Positions 7,019 to 14,592 are shown, counted from the stretch's first letter. The stretch: DNA of 15,425 nt from Lachnospiraceae bacterium (GCA_900769115.1 CAAGFJ010000100.1:1-15425), one strand, 5' to 3'. A program made the numbers and translations. The notes: generated by a model not told the origin, from the letters alone.

Positions 7019-8234
7019 ACTTCATCCTCCTTAATTTAAGTACCCCTGCGACCACACAGATCACACCGATCGCAAACAGCGTAAGCATATTCACTGCATA
7101 CTGCCTGACATCCCCAAAAACCGAAAGACTCTTGAACCCATTTACGATCAGGGTTGCCGGATTGATCCGGTTCACGATCGGACAGCGTTCCTCAATCAGA
7201 TAGGTAATATCCGCCCATTGCAATCCCGCCAGAAAAGAACTGATCATAAATACGGCTACACAAAGCCCTTCCTTCTTCTGAACAGAACCCCTGGTAAAGA
7301 TGGCGATCACCGTTCCGATTGCCAACGAAGTAAAGCTGCCAATACATCCCCCAAGCAATACCAGTGCTGCATTATTTCCAAAATCCCGTTGAAATACAAA
7401 CGCACATACCCCGGTCACAAAAGCTACAATGATACAATACAAAATAAAAGATGCCACAAAATCATATGCTACCTGCACTAATTTCGGCGTTGGTGCCACA
7501 TTTCTTCTCGCACCGACCGGTGTCAGATCTGCCTGAATATCATTTCCATTATTTAACCCCACCATCGTTGCAATCAGACACGTCATTGCAATCAATGCGT
7601 AGAAATACTGGGTATACGGATCTTTATCTGTTCCCTTTAATGAAATCCCCTGAATCGTTGCCCCGGTCGTATCTGACATTGATGCAATCATATCTGCCAG
7701 TTTTTCCGGATGTTCCATTGCCACATCTGTGATCAAAGACACATTCTGCCGATACTGATCGATAAAAGTCTTGATCAAACTGCTGTAGATATCAGACTCC
7801 TTTACTGTCAACGCATAATCGTCTTCCATATCAACAATGCCCTTAATCTTATCATTCTGTAATGCCTGTTCTGCTTTCGCCACATCTGCATACTCTTTGA
7901 CCTTAAACATCTTCGTACCATTGTCACTCTCTACCTCATTCATCATGGTTAGAAAGCCCTCGGCTGACTGCTTCTTCGCTTCCTCTTTCCAATACTCAGC
8001 CGACATCTGTGCATTTTCCATAGAAAATGATTCCTCTGTCACATCCGCTTTCTTATTTTCTATACCTTGCGAGTTCACAATGCCCACCGGCACTTCACTA
8101 AACTGCTCTAATTCCGATATACTTCCAAACATGAAATAGAACAAAGAACCCAGAATAACCGGAAATACCATTGCCCAGAAAAGCAACGTCTTCTGCCGGA
8201 TGATCTGCTTCATTCGATATAATATATGTTTCAT
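7005..8234 (-). CDS. ABC-2 type exporter permease (first permease)
   Basis: A 409-residue membrane protein, paralogous in architecture to the next gene. It has an N-terminal membrane segment (about 17-37), a large extracellular domain (about 38-205) rich in Lys/Glu, and C-terminal membrane segments at about 209-227, 256-281, 288-313, 322-340 and 380-400. The segment GARRNVAPTPK (241-251), between the first two C-terminal membrane segments, resembles the cytoplasmic coupling-helix region where the ATPase would dock. TAGGAGG precedes the ATG, and the gene starts 11 bp after the ATPase stop. It is the first of two permeases of a leftward ATPase-permease-permease operon. Confidence 0.88.
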   Translation of the reverse strand: MKHILYRMKQIIRQKTLLFWAMVFPVILGSLFYFMFGSISELEQFSEVPVGIVNSQGIENKKADVTEESFSMENAQMSAEYWKEEAKKQSAEGFLTMMNEVESDNGTKMFKVKEYADVAKAEQALQNDKIKGIVDMEDDYALTVKESDIYSSLIKTFIDQYRQNVSLITDVAMEHPEKLADMIASMSDTTGATIQGISLKGTDKDPYTQYFYALIAMTCLIATMVGLNNGNDIQADLTPVGARRNVAPTPKLVQVAYDFVASFILYCIIVAFVTGVCAFVFQRDFGNNAALVLLGGCIGSFTSLAIGTVIAIFTRGSVQKKEGLCVAVFMISSFLAGLQWADITYLIEERCPIVNRINPATLIVNGFKSLSVFGDVRQYAVNMLTLFAIGVICVVAGVLKLRRMKYESI

Positions 8235-8245
8235 GAGCCTGCCTC

Positions 8246-9178
8246 CTAATCTCTTAACTGCTTACCGGTAATCTCTAAGAATACATCATTCAGGGTTGGA
8301 AGTTCGGAGTGTACATTACCAAATGCAATCTCTTTGTCCCGCATCAGATCCAGTAACCGCAACAGGTTATGTTTTCCCTTTGAGAATTTTACTTTCAATA
8401 AATGATTCTCGTAACTGACCTGTATCACATGCGGCAATGTCCGGATCGTGTCCATGGTATCATCCGTAATCTCTAATACCTCCAAACTGATCGTCTCCCC
8501 AAGGTCGATCATTGCCTTTAATTCATCCGTTGTACCAAGTGCTAAATTCCTACCCTTATCCATAATGGCAATCCGGGTACAGATCTGCTCAACCTCTTCC
8601 ATATAATGTGTCGTATATATGATCGTCGCTCCCTGACGATTGAGTTCCTGAATTCCCTCTAATATCTTGTTCCGGCTTTGTGGATCGACTGCAACAGTCG
8701 GCTCATCTAAAATAATGAGCTTTGGCTTATGTGCAATTCCACAGGCAATATTCAAACGCCGAAGCAGTCCCCCTGACAACTTCTTTGGATAGAACTTACG
8801 GAAATCCTGCAAGCCGACAAATTCAATGGCCTCTTCTACCAATTGCTTCCGTTCCTGTTTGTTCTTAATATACAGCCCACAGAAATAATCAACATTCTCG
8901 TATACGGTAAGCTCCTCAAATACCGCTACATTCTGCATAATGATTCCGATATTCTTCTTCAAATGATAACTTGTCGGCTTCATTTCCTCACCAAATATCT
9001 CAATCTTTCCCTTGTCATATTCTAACAAAGATAACAGACAGTTGATCGTTGTGGACTTGCCGCTTCCATTCGGACCTAACAGTCCAAAGATCTCTCCCTC
9101 TTCGATTTCTAAGTTAAAGTGATCGACTGCAACCAGATCACCGTATCGTTTTACCAGATTTTCAATCTTTACAACCAT
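8246..9178 (-). CDS. ABC transporter ATP-binding protein
   Basis: A 310-residue cytoplasmic ATPase that powers the two downstream permeases. Motifs in order are Walker A GPNGSGKST (35-43), Q-loop Gln82, ABC signature LSGGLLRR (134-141), Walker B LIILDEP (154-160, catalytic Glu159) and switch His191. The C-terminal 80 residues (about 230-310) form the extra domain common in DrrA/CcmA/LnrL-type drug-resistance ATPases, ending in the typical PTLNDVFLEITGK. All catalytic residues are intact. It is the first gene of the operon, preceded by an AGAGAGG ribosome binding site and the promoter at 9258-9286. It faces a sensor kinase gene, the usual arrangement for a self-regulated antibiotic or lipid-toxin exporter. 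Confidence 0.95.
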   Translation of the reverse strand: MVVKIENLVKRYGDLVAVDHFNLEIEEGEIFGLLGPNGSGKSTTINCLLSLLEYDKGKIEIFGEEMKPTSYHLKKNIGIIMQNVAVFEELTVYENVDYFCGLYIKNKQERKQLVEEAIEFVGLQDFRKFYPKKLSGGLLRRLNIACGIAHKPKLIILDEPTVAVDPQSRNKILEGIQELNRQGATIIYTTHYMEEVEQICTRIAIMDKGRNLALGTTDELKAMIDLGETISLEVLEITDDTMDTIRTLPHVIQVSYENHLLKVKFSKGKHNLLRLLDLMRDKEIAFGNVHSELPTLNDVFLEITGKQLRD

Positions 9179-9257
9179 TTTCCTCTCTCCCTATGTATGA
9201 ATTCCCAATCTTTATGGGTATAGGACGGACGATGCCATTACCACATTGTTATGATAC

Positions 9258-9286
9258 ATTATATGATACCCGTTTTTACATTGTAA
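9258..9286 (-). promoter_or_regulatory. Promoter of the ABC exporter operon
   Basis: Reading leftward, TTACAA (9281-9286), a 17-bp spacer and a consensus TATAAT (9258-9263). The -35 box lies inside a perfect odd-centred palindrome TTACA-T-TGTAA (9276-9286), so a dimeric regulator bound there would contact or block the -35. Leader length is about 70 nt. Confidence 0.75.
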
Positions 9287-9309
9287 TGATAGTGAAGAAT
9301 GTAAGAAAT

Positions 9310-9331
9310 GAATGTGACATTTGTCATATTC
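9310..9331. promoter_or_regulatory. Candidate operator between the divergent promoters
   Basis: A 22-bp palindrome: GAATGTGACA (9310-9319), TT, TGTCATATTC (9322-9331), 9 of 10 base pairs matching. It lies about 70 bp upstream of the predicted ABC start and about 58 bp upstream of the predicted kinase start, suitable for a dimeric NarL/LuxR-type regulator acting as activator in either direction. The natural candidate protein is the response regulator at 13692-14312. This is inference from position and symmetry. Confidence 0.5.
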
Positions 9332-9343
9332 TAGGATTCGATA

Positions 9344-9372
9344 TAGATATCTGCTACAAGATACTCTATAAT
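9344..9372 (+). promoter_or_regulatory. Probable promoter of the sensor kinase gene
   Basis: A consensus TATAAT (9367-9372) is paired with only a poor -35 (TAGATA at 9344-9349, 17-bp spacer). A weak -35 with a palindrome centred near -58 fits an activator-dependent promoter. The predicted leader is about 90 nt and ends in TAGGAG before the ATG at 9469. Confidence 0.5.
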
Positions 9373-9468
9373 ATATGAAAAGTGTTGGAAGAATTGCAAA
9401 TGTCTGTTATCCATATCATTAGAAAACGTTAGCCAATATTTCAATATATAAAATCTAGGAGATGTGTT

Positions 9469-10536
9469 ATGTCAACTTATATAGATTCAATTCTATTATT
9501 TATACTATGTGGGATTCTATATCCCGGCAAACAGTTCGATGCCCTACATCTGTTAGGCATCCTATTTCTGATTGCCCTTTACTGCTTCGAATTAGTCAGC
9601 AACACAAACAGGAATCGTTCAAATCTAAGTATCATTGTCTTGATCTTCAGCTTTTTCTTTCCGGAATTGTCGGTACTTCTGCCATGGCACAGCTATGTTC
9701 TATTTCTGAACCGCCTGCCTGCCTTCGCATTGCTATATGCTCTACCATTTCTTCGTTATTATTGCGAAAATTCAAGTTATGTCAACCTTGCGTTTATTCC
9801 TATTATGGCACTTTCTTATTATCTTGCATACAACAATAATGTGCGTACCGAATTATCCGAAAACATTCATACACTACGTGACAACAGCGTAGAGAAAGAA
9901 ATGATGTTAAAGGAATCTACCCGGCATTTAGTAGACAGCCAGAATAACCAGATCTATATTGCTACCCTCAAAGAACGAAACCGGATTGCCAGAGAGATTC
10001 ACGACAATGTCGGTCACATGCTCTCCCGTTCCATTCTGCAGGTCGGTGCATTACTTGCCATCTGCAAGGATGACACGTTGAAACCTCATTTAACTACTTT
10101 AAAAGAATCACTTGATCTTGCCATGAACAATATCCGCAACAGCGTACACGATCTTCACGATGAGTCCATCGACCTGCAAAATGCATTACAGGGATTAGTG
10201 GATTCGTTTACCTTCTGTCCGGTACATTTTCAATGTGATATTTCCAAACAGATTCCGAAAAATGTGAAATACTGCTTTCTGGCAATTACAAAGGAAGCCC
10301 TCAATAATATCATGCGCCACAGCAATGCAAGCCGGATCACATTAACAGTAAAGGAACATCCCGCATTTTATCAGCTTCTGATCGAGGATAACGGAACAAC
10401 CGCTTCCCACTCAGAACATATTGATGATACTGGTATGGGAATCTCCAATATGAAAGAACGTGTAGAAACCTTGCATGGTATCTTTCACATCAATACAGAT
10501 AATGGGTTCCGCATCTTCGTTTCTATCCCAAAATGA
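9469..10536 (+). CDS. NarL-family (HisKA_3) membrane sensor histidine kinase
   Basis: A 355-residue kinase. The N-terminal third (about 1-122) is hydrophobic with probably four to five membrane segments and short loops, so the input is likely sensed within or at the membrane. A linker helix (about 123-168) leads to the HisKA_3 dimerisation domain LKERNRIAREIHDNVGHMLSR, with phospho-acceptor His178. The HATPase_c domain shows the N box EALNNIMRHSNAS (276-288), G1 IEDNG (305-309) and G2 GMGISNMKERV (322-332). The membrane-only sensor resembles intramembrane kinases that guard ABC exporters, such as LnrJ of Bacillus. Its divergent neighbour is such an exporter. The likely partner regulator is not adjacent but about 3.2 kb downstream, beyond a lipoprotein gene and a repeat. 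Confidence 0.93.
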   Translation: MSTYIDSILLFILCGILYPGKQFDALHLLGILFLIALYCFELVSNTNRNRSNLSIIVLIFSFFFPELSVLLPWHSYVLFLNRLPAFALLYALPFLRYYCENSSYVNLAFIPIMALSYYLAYNNNVRTELSENIHTLRDNSVEKEMMLKESTRHLVDSQNNQIYIATLKERNRIAREIHDNVGHMLSRSILQVGALLAICKDDTLKPHLTTLKESLDLAMNNIRNSVHDLHDESIDLQNALQGLVDSFTFCPVHFQCDISKQIPKNVKYCFLAITKEALNNIMRHSNASRITLTVKEHPAFYQLLIEDNGTTASHSEHIDDTGMGISNMKERVETLHGIFHINTDNGFRIFVSIPK

Positions 10537-10568
10537 TCCCGTAACATTTTTCTCATACTTTTTCAATC

Positions 10569-10597
10569 TTCTTTTAAGAATTCTTTCGTATTATAAT
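10569..10597 (+). promoter_or_regulatory. Possible promoter of the lipoprotein gene
   Basis: A consensus TATAAT (10592-10597) lies 33 bp after a T-rich stretch that follows the kinase gene. The -35 region (about 10569-10574) has no good match and overlaps the 10-bp palindrome AAGAATTCTT (10576-10585). The palindrome and the poor -35 suggest regulated expression, but read-through from the kinase is also possible because no terminator lies between them. Confidence 0.4.
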
Positions 10598-10600
10598 CGC

Positions 10601-10626
10601 ATAAGCTATGAAAAGTTCATGCTTAT
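10601..10626 (+). other. Hairpin at the predicted 5' end of the lipoprotein mRNA
   Basis: ATAAGC-T-ATGAA, a 3-nt AAG loop, then TTCAT-GCTTAT: an 11-bp stem with a single bulged T. It starts at the predicted transcription start (about 10604), a position where hairpins often shield mRNA from decay. No U-run follows, so it is not a typical terminator for the kinase gene. A second small stem (AATTTCT 10644-10650 with AGAAATT 10656-10662) lies further down the leader. Confidence 0.5.
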
Positions 10627-10694
10627 CCAACGGAACACAAGATAATTTCTTATAGAGAAATTGTTTTACAAACATTTTTAAAGGAGTGACGATT

Positions 10695-12626
10695 ATGAGA
10701 ATGAATAAAAGAATTTTAGTATTTGGTATGTCAACTGCATTTGTAGCATCCATGTTAGGTGGATGTGGCACCGGAACAAGCAGTAGCGGTTCCGTAAAAA
10801 GCAGTGTAACAAGTAACGCAGTGGCATTTAACAATACCACCCTGACCGGAACGGTAACCAAGATGGATGGCAGCACCATAACCCTCTCTCTTGCAGGCGG
10901 TATGGGCGGCATGATGGGTGGTGCTCCACAAGGCGGCGGTCAGATGCCTTCCGGTAATGGCAATGCACCGGGCAACGCACCTGCCGAGAACAACGCTTCC
11001 TCGGACAATAGTGCTGAGCAGACTCCACCGAATAAACCGGATGGAGACAGTCAGGATTCTAACAATCAACAGACTCCGCCGGATAAACCGGATGATGACG
11101 TTCAGAAATCTGATGAGCAATCAGATGCCGCTGACAATACAGCTACATCTGGTGACAATGCTACTGATACACAGAATACAGACACCTCCGATTCGAATAC
11201 AACAGCAGAAAACAACAACAGTCAGACCCCTCCTGACCTTTCAAGTAGCGAGGCTCCGTCCGACACAGATTCCAGCAACAACACGACATTTACTTTAACT
11301 ATCTCTGATGAATCCATATTAGAAGATATTACGTTAGATGACATCACCGAAGGCACAACACTTACAATTACCTTTGGAAACGATAATTCCATTACTTCAA
11401 TTGCTAAGGCAGAACGCAATTCCAATGCACCCGACGGCATGGGTGGTGGTTCTACTACCGTTGATACCGGAACCGGTGCTACTACGATCACATCGGACAC
11501 CGAAGATTCGAATGCAACTTACGCATCCAGCAGTCAGGATGAAAACGCCCTCCGTATTGAGGGCGGCGTCTCCTATACGGGTGACAACCTGACGATAAAG
11601 AAATCCGGCGATACCTCCAATACCGAGAGCAGTGATTTTTATGGCTTAAATGCTGGCTTTCTCACGCTGGATAGTGCAACAACTACGCTTAGCAATTCAA
11701 CTATCACAACTGATGCCCAGGGTGCAAATGGTATCTTTGTCTATGGGGAAGGAAGCAGCGTAGATGTCAGTAATACCACAATTACCACATCCGCAGACAA
11801 TTCCGGCGGAATTGATGTAACCGGTGGCGCATCTATCAAAGCCAACAATTTGAATATCGAGACAAGCGGTAATTCTTCTGCTGCTATCCGCAGTGACCGT
11901 GGTGGCGGAACTCTTGATGTAAGCAATGGCACATATACAACAAACGGTACCGGCTCTCCTGCCGTATACTGTACGGCTGACATCTCAGTATCCAATGCTA
12001 CCTTACAGGCAAATGCTTCCGAGGGTGTCGTAATTGAAGGTCAGAACTCTGTTACACTCACAAACTGTGATGTAACCGGAAACATGCAGGGAACCTATCA
12101 AGGGGATGAAAATGAGAACTTGCACACCATTATGATCTATCAGAGTATGTCCGGTGATGCCGAAGAAGGCGAAGCTAATTTGTCTGTCACAGGCGGTTCC
12201 ATTACCGGTAAGAATGGTGATCTCATTTACTCTACCAATACCTCTTCCGTTGTGAATTTGGAGGATGTCGATCTGACACTTGCCAACGACACTTTATTAC
12301 GAATCGAGGGAAATGACGGTTCCCGTGGCTGGGGTACATCCGGATGCAACGGCGCAGATATGAGCCTGTTTGCAACTAAGCAGACATTGACCGGTAAGAT
12401 CATTGTAGACGAGAGCTCCTCCCTTACTCTGACCATGTCCGACAACAGTTCCTTTGAGGGCAGCATTAACGAAAACCAGGAAGGCGGAACCGTTGCGGTC
12501 AGCTTAGACGATAACAGTACCTGGATCTTGACCGGCGATAGCTATGTAACTTCCTTCGAAGGTTCTATGGATAATGTGAATCTGAATGGATATACGCTTT
12601 ATGTAGATGGCGTCGCCCAGAATTAA
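10695..12626 (+). CDS. Secreted beta-helix lipoprotein (carbohydrate-binding, Cthe_2159-like)
   Basis: About 643 residues, starting at the ATG at 10695 (AAGGAG at 10681-10686); a GTG at 10686 lies inside the ribosome binding site and is not used. A lipoprotein signal peptide ends in LGGC with Cys24. A Gly/Met-rich patch (about 68-93, GGMGGMMGGAP) follows, then an acidic, Asn/Ser/Asp-rich stalk (about 94-195) with three QTPP motifs (109, 126 and 177). A small beta domain (about 197-240) precedes a long Ser/Thr/Asn/Gly-rich repeat region (about 285-640) whose short strand-turn pattern fits a right-handed beta helix. The end (GDSYVTSFEG...NGYTLYVDGV) is typical of the Cthe_2159/DUF4353 carbohydrate-binding family. 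It is probably a surface-anchored polysaccharide or wall binder. Its place between a kinase and a response regulator suggests a sensing or envelope-protection role, which is inference. Confidence 0.8.
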   Translation: MRMNKRILVFGMSTAFVASMLGGCGTGTSSSGSVKSSVTSNAVAFNNTTLTGTVTKMDGSTITLSLAGGMGGMMGGAPQGGGQMPSGNGNAPGNAPAENNASSDNSAEQTPPNKPDGDSQDSNNQQTPPDKPDDDVQKSDEQSDAADNTATSGDNATDTQNTDTSDSNTTAENNNSQTPPDLSSSEAPSDTDSSNNTTFTLTISDESILEDITLDDITEGTTLTITFGNDNSITSIAKAERNSNAPDGMGGGSTTVDTGTGATTITSDTEDSNATYASSSQDENALRIEGGVSYTGDNLTIKKSGDTSNTESSDFYGLNAGFLTLDSATTTLSNSTITTDAQGANGIFVYGEGSSVDVSNTTITTSADNSGGIDVTGGASIKANNLNIETSGNSSAAIRSDRGGGTLDVSNGTYTTNGTGSPAVYCTADISVSNATLQANASEGVVIEGQNSVTLTNCDVTGNMQGTYQGDENENLHTIMIYQSMSGDAEEGEANLSVTGGSITGKNGDLIYSTNTSSVVNLEDVDLTLANDTLLRIEGNDGSRGWGTSGCNGADMSLFATKQTLTGKIIVDESSSLTLTMSDNSSFEGSINENQEGGTVAVSLDDNSTWILTGDSYVTSFEGSMDNVNLNGYTLYVDGVAQN

Positions 12627-12761
12627 ACTTATACCCTTGCACAGCGTAAGTGAAGGCGGACGCGCATGTTTTAGGTTGTGAACCCGGCTTTGGGGTGGTG
12701 TCATGTTGCAGCAGGCACATTCGCATTACGACTCGCACGCAGCAGACACTAATGCTCCTTA

Positions 12762-12867
12762 TAATAAGCGAACTCACGCAAAATAGGATATGGATTTCTG
12801 AATGTATCTACGAATTATACGTATATATTTTTAATCCATATCCTATTTTGGTTCGTTCTGCTTATTA
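12762..12867. repeat. Hairpin module inside side arm 1 of element B
   Basis: A perfect 18-bp inverted repeat (12779-12796 with 12833-12850) plus an outer 8-bp pairing (TAATAAGC 12762-12769 with GCTTATTA 12860-12867) forms a tall hairpin with a 36-nt AT-rich loop. The flanks (12722-12745 and 12881-12904) match 1-22 and 51-74 of the element at the left window edge. Those two blocks are only 28 bp apart there but 135 bp apart here, so this hairpin looks like an insertion into a related element. Confidence 0.65.
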
Positions 12868-13181
12868 CTACGTCGCAAAGTGCTGGCGTGCTCCACGTAC
12901 CTGCTTGCAATCATGACAGACCACCCAAAGCCGGGACCTACTTTTTATGTACATGCGCTGTGTACCGTATAACCTTCCTTACTGGCTGTGCTTATCGCCA
13001 CACCCGAAGCCGTCCTGCCGTTGGTGCAGGTGATCTATTGTAATGACGGGCTGTAAGAGATAACAAATAACCGGGTGTATTATGTGTATGATGAAAGTCA
13101 GCTCATTAACAAAGCTATTCCTTACTTCTGTGAGTGACCGAAATCATGTAAGTATGAGTCTGCACTACACTTATTATATAC

Positions 13182-13254
13182 ACGCAAACCGGACATGGAT
13201 GAGTATACATGCTAACTACAAGTGTACATAATCCATGCCCGGTTTCCTTTGCGT
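13182..13254. repeat. Central hairpin of element B
   Basis: An inverted repeat (13182-13200 with 13231-13254) has an 11-of-12 core (CCGGACATGGAT against CCGGGCATGGAT) and ACGCAAA at the outer ends, with a 30-nt loop. The left arm shares the order CACGCAAA then GGAYATGGAT with the hairpin at 12762-12867, so both belong to one small hairpin family. Confidence 0.65.
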
Positions 13255-13630
13255 TCTCCTATATTCGGTAATATATCTTCTTCTGTCCTGACATGTAGCC
13301 AGACTATTAATATTAACTACACTCAAAGTTCCGGAACCTGTTAACGCCGGATGCGGCTTCGGGGGTGGCGATAAGCACAGCGTAGTAGATTCTGATACAA
13401 ACAGCACGAAACACAACAATGTAAATATCGGTTGCAAGGATATAACACTTATCATAAGCAGGTACTTCAGAACCGCCGGTACTCGGCGAGGTGTTTTCGA
13501 GCCTAGTACCGCTGCGAGTGATGAGTAGCGAGAGCGTGCCTGCGATGATATGTTATATTCTTGCAACCGATTCACAACCTAACATTTCGTGCGTCCGTCT
13601 TCACTTACGCTGTACAAGGGTGAATGTCTC

Positions 13631-13660
13631 TTGACATGAGTTCTGTATTGTGTATATCAT
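13631..13660 (+). promoter_or_regulatory. Promoter of the response regulator gene
   Basis: A perfect -35 TTGACA (13631-13636), an 18-bp spacer and TATCAT (13655-13660) as -10. The predicted start near 13667 gives a leader of about 25 nt containing AGGAGG. The -35 begins 11 bp outside the right end of element B, so the regulator is transcribed independently of the kinase-lipoprotein unit. Confidence 0.7.
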
Positions 13661-13691
13661 ACAGATAATCAGGTACATACAGGAGGTTGCC

Positions 13692-14312
13692 ATGAACATT
13701 GTATTGATTGACGATGACCAGTTGGTCTGCATGTCTTTAAAAATGATATTAGAAGCAAATGAGGGAATCCACGTTATCGCCATCGGCAAAGACGGCAGCG
13801 ATGCATTGCCACTATACCGGGAATTTCACCCGGATATTTTATTAATGGATATCCAGATGCAACAAATGAATGGAACGGATGCACTTTCCGGTCTGTTAGA
13901 CGAATTTCCGGATGCCAAAGTATTATTTCTCACCACGTTTGTCGATGATGAATATATTGTCAAAGCTCTTGAACTTGGTGCAAAGGGCTATATTGTCAAA
14001 CAAAACTATGAAACCATTCTTCCTGCGCTAAATGCTGTCTATTCCGGTCAGAATGTATATGGCAACGAGATCATGGAAAAGATTCCGGAACTTATGAAGT
14101 CCAAGAATACCTTTGATTATTCCCACTACGAGATCTCCGATAAAGAATATGAGATCATCACCTTAGTTGCCGAGGGCTTGAGTAACAAAGAGATTGCCTC
14201 CCAGCTATATTTAAGCGAAGGAACCATCCGCAACTACCTAAGTACTATATTAGAGAAATTAGACTTACGGGATCGCACACAATTAGCAGTCTTCTATTAT
14301 CAACACAAATAA
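13692..14312 (+). CDS. NarL/LuxR-family response regulator
   Basis: A 206-residue DNA-binding regulator. The receiver domain (1-~118) has the acidic pocket IDDDQ (6-10), phospho-acceptor Asp53 (LLMDIQM), the conserved Thr at 81-82 (LTT) and Lys103 (YIVKQ). The GerE/LuxR-type helix-turn-helix lies at about 155-195 (EGLSNKEIASQLYLSEGTIRNYLSTILEKL). A longer in-frame extension starts at 13650, but AGGAGG (13681-13686) and the canonical MNIVLIDDDQ start favour 13692. HisKA_3 kinases pair with NarL-type regulators, so the kinase at 9469-10536 is the likely partner, although 3.2 kb away. Probable targets are the exporter promoter and the palindromes at 9276-9331. Confidence 0.93.
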   Translation: MNIVLIDDDQLVCMSLKMILEANEGIHVIAIGKDGSDALPLYREFHPDILLMDIQMQQMNGTDALSGLLDEFPDAKVLFLTTFVDDEYIVKALELGAKGYIVKQNYETILPALNAVYSGQNVYGNEIMEKIPELMKSKNTFDYSHYEISDKEYEIITLVAEGLSNKEIASQLYLSEGTIRNYLSTILEKLDLRDRTQLAVFYYQHK

Positions 14313-14394
14313 TGTACTTATAAACTACCCATTATCCCAAATCGGCAAGATTGCGTACTCCTATTTCAATAATATCCGCATCAGAAATTCCTTA

Positions 14395-14592
14395 ATGACC
14401 TTGGAGCTTGTACCGATTCCTACAGAGGAATATACCAGCGAGGGACAGATTCGTGATGTAGCTGACAGACCAATTCTCAGAGCTGCAATCAATGCAAATG
14501 CTGATATCCTGCTAACAGGAGATAAAGATTTCCTTGAATCAGGTCTGACACATCCTAAGATTATGACTGCAGCAGAATTTGTAAATAAATAA
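14395..14592 (+). pseudogene. C-terminal remnant of a PIN-domain protein
   Basis: A 65-codon frame whose sequence (VADRPILRAAINANADILLTGDKDFLESGLTHPKIMTAAEFVNK) is the C-terminal half of a PIN-domain ribonuclease, with the late acidic residues of the active site (D in ADRP, GDKDF). The N-terminal half with the first catalytic Asp (usually a VLIDTN-like start) is missing. The frame stays open back into the response regulator gene without a matching sequence or ribosome binding site, so this is a truncated relic, perhaps of a VapC-like toxin. No antitoxin gene is visible. A terminator follows at 14600-14632. Confidence 0.75.

Larger units (their letters stand above)
12634..13620. repeat. Giant nested foldback element B (~987 bp)
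   Basis: The 1,065-bp gap 12627-13691 contains no credible gene. Outer arms 12634-12682 and 13571-13620 are inverted copies (about 40 of 49 identical, the mismatches clustered in an 8-nt island). Inside, 12683-12705 pairs with 12912-12935, giving side arm 1. 13427-13446 pairs with 13552-13571 (19 of 20), giving side arm 2. 12986-13012 pairs with 13354-13380 (26 of 27), giving the inner stem, and 13182-13200 pairs with 13231-13254 as a central hairpin. The pairings are nested without crossing, so one strand can fold into a symmetric multibranched structure. The right end matches that of the element at 1-405. No transposase frame is present. Likely a non-autonomous mobile foldback element or a large structured RNA. 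Confidence 0.85.

Noticed and set aside
10755..11120. Long antisense frames across the lipoprotein stalk
   Set aside because: They are by-products of the biased Ser/Asp/Asn/Gly codons of the sense gene and have no ribosome binding site.
13216..13575. 119-codon minus-strand frame inside element B
   Set aside because: It spans several hairpin arms, has no ribosome binding site and no recognisable domain. Its similarity to the frame at 25-255 comes from the shared repeat DNA. A tiny peptide family carried by the repeats cannot be fully excluded, but nothing supports it.
12634..13620. CRISPR array
   Set aside because: The repeats are inverted and of different lengths, with no regular spacing and no cas genes.
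12634..13620. Named large RNA (ROOL, GOLLD, OLE or HEARO)
   Set aside because: Size and ornate folding are suggestive, but I cannot recognise the conserved sequence motifs of any of them, and the presence of a second partial copy argues for a repeat family.
14336..14395. Minus-strand peptide GISDADIIEIGVRNLADLG that looks protein-like
   Set aside because: It is only about 19 codons long, is bounded by stops, and matches no family I can name. It could be a further relic, but the support is too thin.
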